16,565 bases of DNA from Bacteroidota bacterium. Its GTDB lineage: Bacteria; Bacteroidota; Bacteroidia; Bacteroidales; WCHB1-69. The position numbers were made by a program, and so were the translations under genes. Location of the stretch: the NCBI GenBank assembly GCA_023392945.1, contig JAEWNB010000114.1, forward strand, positions 1 to 16,565, given 5' to 3'. The notes beneath the pieces were generated by a model. The model saw nothing but the letters and a program-made list of their open reading frames with translations, was not told the DNA's origin and made no database searches. Positions 14,101-16,565 of the stretch are shown here, one piece after another (position 1 is the stretch's first letter; each line of letters opens with the position of its first letter).

Positions 14101-16565
14101 CTACAGCTTCACAGAATGTAACAGTGAATCCACTTCCGGTGGCTTCAATCACCGGCGATACTGTTATCTGTCTGGGAGAAACGGCAGTGCTTACTGCAAG
14201 CGGAGGAATTAACTATAGTTGGAGTTCGGGTGATATGAGTCCTATTGCTACTTTGTCCCCAACACAGTCAACTGCCTATACAGTTGTGGTTACCAATAGT
14301 GAAGGCTGTTCTGCCTCAAGACTGGTTCATGTAGTCGTTAATTCATTACCTTCAGTTTCTATTTTTGGAGAAAACTCTATTTGTCAGGGCCAATCTGCCA
14401 TATTAACCGCAAGAGGCGGAACAAGTTATCATTGGTCAACAGGTTCTGTTGATTCTACTCTGACCGTCAATGTTCCCAATACATATTTTGTTACTGTATT
14501 TAATGCTAACGGATGTTCTGCCACAGCATCACGCAATATTGTTGTCAATCCGTTGCCATCTCCTTTCATTTCAGGGCTAACTTCAATCTGTCAGGGGCAA
14601 TCTACTATCCTGACTGCAGGAGGAGGATCATCATACAGTTGGAACAATGGTCAGACCAATGCCACAATTTCTGTTAATAATTCAGGAACCTATACTGTTA
14701 CCGCCTCAAATAGTCACGGATGTACAGCTTCTGCCTCTCAGAATATTATGGTCAATCAATATTCCACTGTATCTATTTCAGGAGATACTGTACTTTGTTT
14801 GGGAGAAACAGCTATTGTTACAGCCTCCGGAGGCTCTTCCTATAGTTGGAGTTCAGGACAAAACGGAGCAATTGCTACTTTTAACCCTGCTCAGACAAGT
14901 TATTATACAGTTAATGTAACCAATGATGCAGGATGTTCAACGCCCCGCCTTGTTACCATTAAGGTAAATTCACTCCCTTCAGCCATTATCTCGGGTGACA
15001 ACTCCATTTGTCAGGGAGAAACCACCCTACTTACTGCTTCCGGAGGAAATTCCTATATTTGGTCGACGGGAACAACAGAATCTCAAATATCAGTTACAAC
15101 GACAGGCAATTATACCGTTACTGTTTCAAATAGTGATGGATGCACTTCTTCAGCTTCTGTTACAGTTTCTGTTAATCCTTTACCTTCTGCTGTCATTTCC
15201 GGGACAACTTCATTTTGTCAAGGTGCTTCTACTACTTTGACTGCAAGCGGAGGCGCCACTTATCAATGGAATACCGGAGCTTCAACTGCCTCTATCTCGA
15301 TTTCTTCTGCCGCTACCTATGTGGTAACAACAACGAGTGCTGCGGGATGTACTTCAACGGCTTCTGTTACCACAACCGTAAATTCATTGCCGACAGTTTC
15401 CATAACCGGAAATAGAACTTTTTGTTTAAACTCAAATACTGTCTTAACTGCTACCGGAGGAACAAGCTATCATTGGAGCGATGGTTCTACTCTCAGTACC
15501 TTGGCTGTGACATCTCCCGGTACCTATTCGGTAACTGCTACCAATAGCAATAACTGTAGTGCAAGTGGTTCAGCCGTTATTTCTACCTACTCTTTGCCTA
15601 ATCCCAACATTACCGGAAATACTTCTATTTGTCAGGGCAGAAGTACTACCTTAACCGCTTCCGGCGGATCAACTTACCACTGGAGTACAGGCGTTACCTC
15701 AAGCTATATAACTGTCAATGCTACCGGAAATTATACGGTTACTGTCACCAATAGCAATGGCTGTTCGGCAGAAACCTCTGCAACAGTTATTGTCAACCCC
15801 TTGCCCCAAATTATTATTACAGGAGATAATAACATTTGTCGGGGAGAATCTACAACTCTTGTCGCCAGTGGTGGAGTTAATTATTCATGGACTACGGGTC
15901 AGAATGCTCAATATATTATTGTTAACCCAATAGTAAATACTACCTATACAGTGATTGTTACAGATGAGAACAATTGCACTGCCAACTCTAATATTACGGT
16001 TACTGTCAATCAGTTACCTATTGCGGCTATCAGTGGAAACAGTGCTCTTTGTGTTGGAGATACTGTTCCTCTTACTGCCTCCGGTGGAATACACTTCCTC
16101 TGGAATACCGGAGATACTAGTAATATTATTAATGTTTCCAATCCTTCAACCTATACTGTTACGGTTACTTCTGCATACGGATGCACTGCTACTTCATCAA
16201 TTACGACTACTTCTGTCGCATTGCCAATAGTTAACATTAGCGGAGATAATATAGTATGTCAAGGTGAAAATGCCACGCTTATTGCCACCGGAGGAATTTA
16301 CTATTTATGGTCAACAGGGGCTACCTCTTCCTCAATCTCTCCTAATGTAGCCGGCAATTATTCCGTTACGGTTTCTGATGCACTGGGATGTTCCTCTACT
16401 GCTTCTCAAAATGTTGTGGTCAATTCTTTGCCAACAGTCAATATCTATGGAAACCTAAGTATTTGTCAGGGAAAGAGTACAAGCCTTACTGCTGTGGGGT
16501 CACCTAATATTACTTATGAATGGAATAATGGCGTAACTCAATCGACAATTAATGTCAATACGGCC
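11193..16565 (+). CDS. Giant secreted repeat protein, adhesin-like (3' end outside window)
   Basis: The frame is open from ATG ATG at 11193 to the window end, 1791 codons without a stop. The N-terminus MMKISYLLSN, then a hydrophobic core (about 14-27) and SRA before ATAPGG, is a standard signal peptide with cleavage near residue 32. Residues ~140-290 form a right-handed beta-helix-like segment of at least four coils, with GGGI/GGGV turns and NMYGGSVISN-type strands. Five ~52-residue repeats follow from residue 379 (ICENELPYLYNDTLL...CDSI), then sixteen complete and one partial ~69-residue Ig-like repeats from residue ~638 (SICQGxSTxLTASGGxSYxWSTG...GCSATAS...VNPLP). These resemble the Ig-like domains linked to CHU_C/type IX sorting signals in Bacteroidota, so a C-terminal sorting domain is expected beyond the window. 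The likely place is the cell surface and the likely role adhesion or a stalk; no enzyme motif is seen. The second ATG at 11196 is an equal alternative start. Confidence 0.92.
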   Translation, partial: MMKISYLLSNFSKTALCLSAILLLINVNISRAATAPGGVVTNDSTFVVALGGSVNADSYIDTNSGTHYIRIVNDILLSAPVNITSGTYTIISDGVARTISRSVVFSEMFVVGSGVTLNLGQGMSTTLLFLDGRKNQNVYGGNNLFSNYGTINMYSDVNIQNFSGKYGGVLNSGTTAVFNLYGGNITSNASTSGYGGGITNTGGTINMYGGSVISNQTTSNGGGIYNNGILIMYNGSITYNSAGNGGGVYVSDTAQFKMMGGTVTSNFGTVGNGIFVRSSKFSMSGYAVVYDNVIYLLSGKSIVLDAALSTPNVNVMVPENYGVCIPLVKGSITYPSLTVADVANFTLQDNVNNYLLYLSEDKTTITLFDQPVSYIETACDTFYWAPADSTFTESTEFMLYYQRDGECDSLVHLDLTIHDSYIDTVNLAICENLLPYLYRDTLLADFGTYQLNYLSVNQCDSVEILVLSGNPVYADTVNIAICENELPYLYNDTLLASAGQYTLDYQSINLCDSIITLNLTVYPLYHHYDTLSLCESLFPFNYGDSTISMVGDFDISFSSVSGCDSLISLNVISYSEYLHLDSVTICEGELPYHYGDSILEQAGDYNIVFSSVNHCDSIVALHLAVNPWNIPVISGETDICTGDSTYLTAAAGIDVSYLWNTGDTTATIRVDSSGLYFVVTTNSFGCTASASKEVIVSDIPQSAISGNNEICSSDSAHFSVSGAAYYLWSTGDTTETIAVNSAGIYYVTAYNSNNCYSSDTLTLIVKSIPELEITPSQSICPGGTAQLVVSDTLDVLTAFIWSNSQVDSSIEVSPSVETNYIVTATNSNQCTATASSTVSIYAVPVITISGLSSICQSETDTLIASGGVSYLWSTGATTNSIPVTLQNSYSVTAHDINGCSATASKTVIVNPLPTPVISGITTICQGNSTNLTVNGGASYLWSNGQTNSTISLNTQGIYTVTATSSHGCSATASQNVTVNPLPVASITGDTVICLGETAVLTASGGINYSWSSGDMSPIATLSPTQSTAYTVVVTNSEGCSASRLVHVVVNSLPSVSIFGENSICQGQSAILTARGGTSYHWSTGSVDSTLTVNVPNTYFVTVFNANGCSATASRNIVVNPLPSPFISGLTSICQGQSTILTAGGGSSYSWNNGQTNATISVNNSGTYTVTASNSHGCTASASQNIMVNQYSTVSISGDTVLCLGETAIVTASGGSSYSWSSGQNGAIATFNPAQTSYYTVNVTNDAGCSTPRLVTIKVNSLPSAIISGDNSICQGETTLLTASGGNSYIWSTGTTESQISVTTTGNYTVTVSNSDGCTSSASVTVSVNPLPSAVISGTTSFCQGASTTLTASGGATYQWNTGASTASISISSAATYVVTTTSAAGCTSTASVTTTVNSLPTVSITGNRTFCLNSNTVLTATGGTSYHWSDGSTLSTLAVTSPGTYSVTATNSNNCSASGSAVISTYSLPNPNITGNTSICQGRSTTLTASGGSTYHWSTGVTSSYITVNATGNYTVTVTNSNGCSAETSATVIVNPLPQIIITGDNNICRGESTTLVASGGVNYSWTTGQNAQYIIVNPIVNTTYTVIVTDENNCTANSNITVTVNQLPIAAISGNSALCVGDTVPLTASGGIHFLWNTGDTSNIINVSNPSTYTVTVTSAYGCTATSSITTTSVALPIVNISGDNIVCQGENATLIATGGIYYLWSTGATSSSISPNVAGNYSVTVSDALGCSSTASQNVVVNSLPTVNIYGNLSICQGKSTSLTAVGSPNITYEWNNGVTQSTINVNTA
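11607..12056 (+). other. Beta-helix-like domain of the giant protein
   Basis: Coils of 24-27 residues recur: NLYGGNITSNASTSGYGGGI, NMYGGSVISNQTTSNGGGI, IMYNGSITYNSAGNGGGV and KMMGGTVTSNFGTVGNGI. Each has the form hydrophobic-x-M/L-x-GG-x-I-x-x-N followed by a Gly-rich turn, the signature of parallel beta-helices in bacterial surface proteins. It may bind polysaccharide or host matrix, but no lyase catalytic residues can be pointed to. Confidence 0.65.
12327..13109 (+). repeat. Five in-frame ~52-residue repeats with a CDS motif
   Basis: The first Cys codon of each unit lies at 12327, 12480, 12636, 12792 and 12948, giving steps of 153, 156, 156 and 156 bases. Each unit reads roughly C-E-x-x-L-P-Y-x-Y-x-D-T, then G-x-Y/F-x-x-x-Y/F-x-S-x-x-x-CDS-I/L. 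Units 2 and 3 are closest; unit 1 is the most diverged (CDTFYWAPADST). Each has two Cys about 30 residues apart, which may form a disulfide outside the cell. I cannot give a family name. Confidence 0.85.
13110..16565 (+). repeat. Array of sixteen complete plus one partial Ig-like repeats (~69 residues each)
   Basis: The anchor Cys codons fall at 13110, 13323, 13530, 13755, 13962, 14169, 14382, 14589, 14796, 15009, 15216, 15423, 15630, 15837, 16050, 16257 and 16464. Steps are mostly 207 bases (69 codons), some 213, one 225. Each unit runs ICQG-x-[ST]-x-x-LTASGG-x-x-Y-x-WS-x-G ... YxVTxxNxxGCSA ... VNPLP-x-x-x-I-S/T-G. The 213-base units carry two extra residues before YTV. Two Cys per unit recur in nearly all copies. 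Divergence is lowest in the second half. Confidence 0.92.
13962..15215 (+). repeat. Higher-order repeat: two 627-bp three-domain blocks
   Basis: Ig-like units 5-6-7 (13962-14588) and 8-9-10 (14589-15215) form two blocks with the same 207-213-207 spacing. Units 6 and 9 share features absent from other units: [VL]xCLGETA, SWSSG, AT-x-x-P-x-Q and a RLV motif after GCS in place of ATAS. Units 5 and 8 share NGQTN and SHGC. The third codon positions differ often, so the duplication is old. Confidence 0.7.

Noticed and set aside
11766..16230. Several short open frames on both strands inside the giant gene
   Set aside because: They repeat in step with the Ig-like units and lie in other frames of one uninterrupted coding sequence.
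1..16565. tRNA, rRNA or riboswitch genes
   Set aside because: No cloverleaf, conserved rRNA stretch or known aptamer core was recognised by eye on either strand.

Overview
The window looks like a piece of a Bacteroidota (Bacteroidetes) chromosome, probably from a Bacteroidales- or Cytophagales-like lineage. The DNA is AT-rich. Shine-Dalgarno sites are mostly missing before starts, and TAnnTTTG-type -7 boxes, typical of the phylum, precede several transcription units. The right third encodes a giant secreted protein made of the Cys-containing Ig-like repeats that Bacteroidota use in type IX-secreted surface proteins. No database search was possible, so family names rest on motifs read by eye.

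Layout. (1) 1-431: the 3' end of an IS1182-like insertion sequence, with the transposase C-terminus and a right terminal repeat. (2) 499-4170, minus strand: an mcrB-mcrC operon, a GTP-dependent, modification-dependent restriction system with an unusually long McrB N-terminus. (3) 4171-4358: a short spacer that can fold into a long interrupted hairpin, loosely like an integron attC site. (4) 4359-5306, minus strand: a zinc-independent quinone-oxidoreductase/alcohol-dehydrogenase-like enzyme. (5) 5307-6296: about 1 kb without a convincing gene but rich in repeats. It holds a nested hairpin, a promoter with a 14-bp palindrome, six 21/22-bp tandem units, two 58-bp units ending in perfect 28-bp palindromes, and a promoter for the next operon.

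(6) 6297-11080, plus strand: a tightly packed five-gene exporter operon, with a membrane-fusion lipoprotein, two ABC ATPases and two ABC-2 permeases. The layout matches the enterobacterial YbhG-YbhF-YbhS-YbhR system, but the double ATPase YbhF is split into two genes. Motif losses in the two ATPases fall in the same predicted ATP site, so the transporter is probably asymmetric. No TolC-like outer-membrane channel is encoded here. (7) 11193 to the window end, plus strand: an open reading frame of at least 1791 codons for a secreted giant protein with a signal peptide, a beta-helix segment, five copies of a ~52-residue CDS-motif repeat, then sixteen full and one partial ~69-residue Ig-like repeats. 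Its C-terminus lies outside the window.

How it fits together. The left part (IS end, McrBC, enzyme, structured spacer, repeats) looks like accessory DNA. The centre is a drug- or metabolite-exporter module. The right part is a surface adhesin-like gene with its own promoter. I see no firm sign of an entirely new system. The most unusual items are the asymmetric split ATPase pair, the 627-bp higher-order repeat in the giant protein, the palindrome pair whose centres differ but stay palindromic, and the attC-like spacer.
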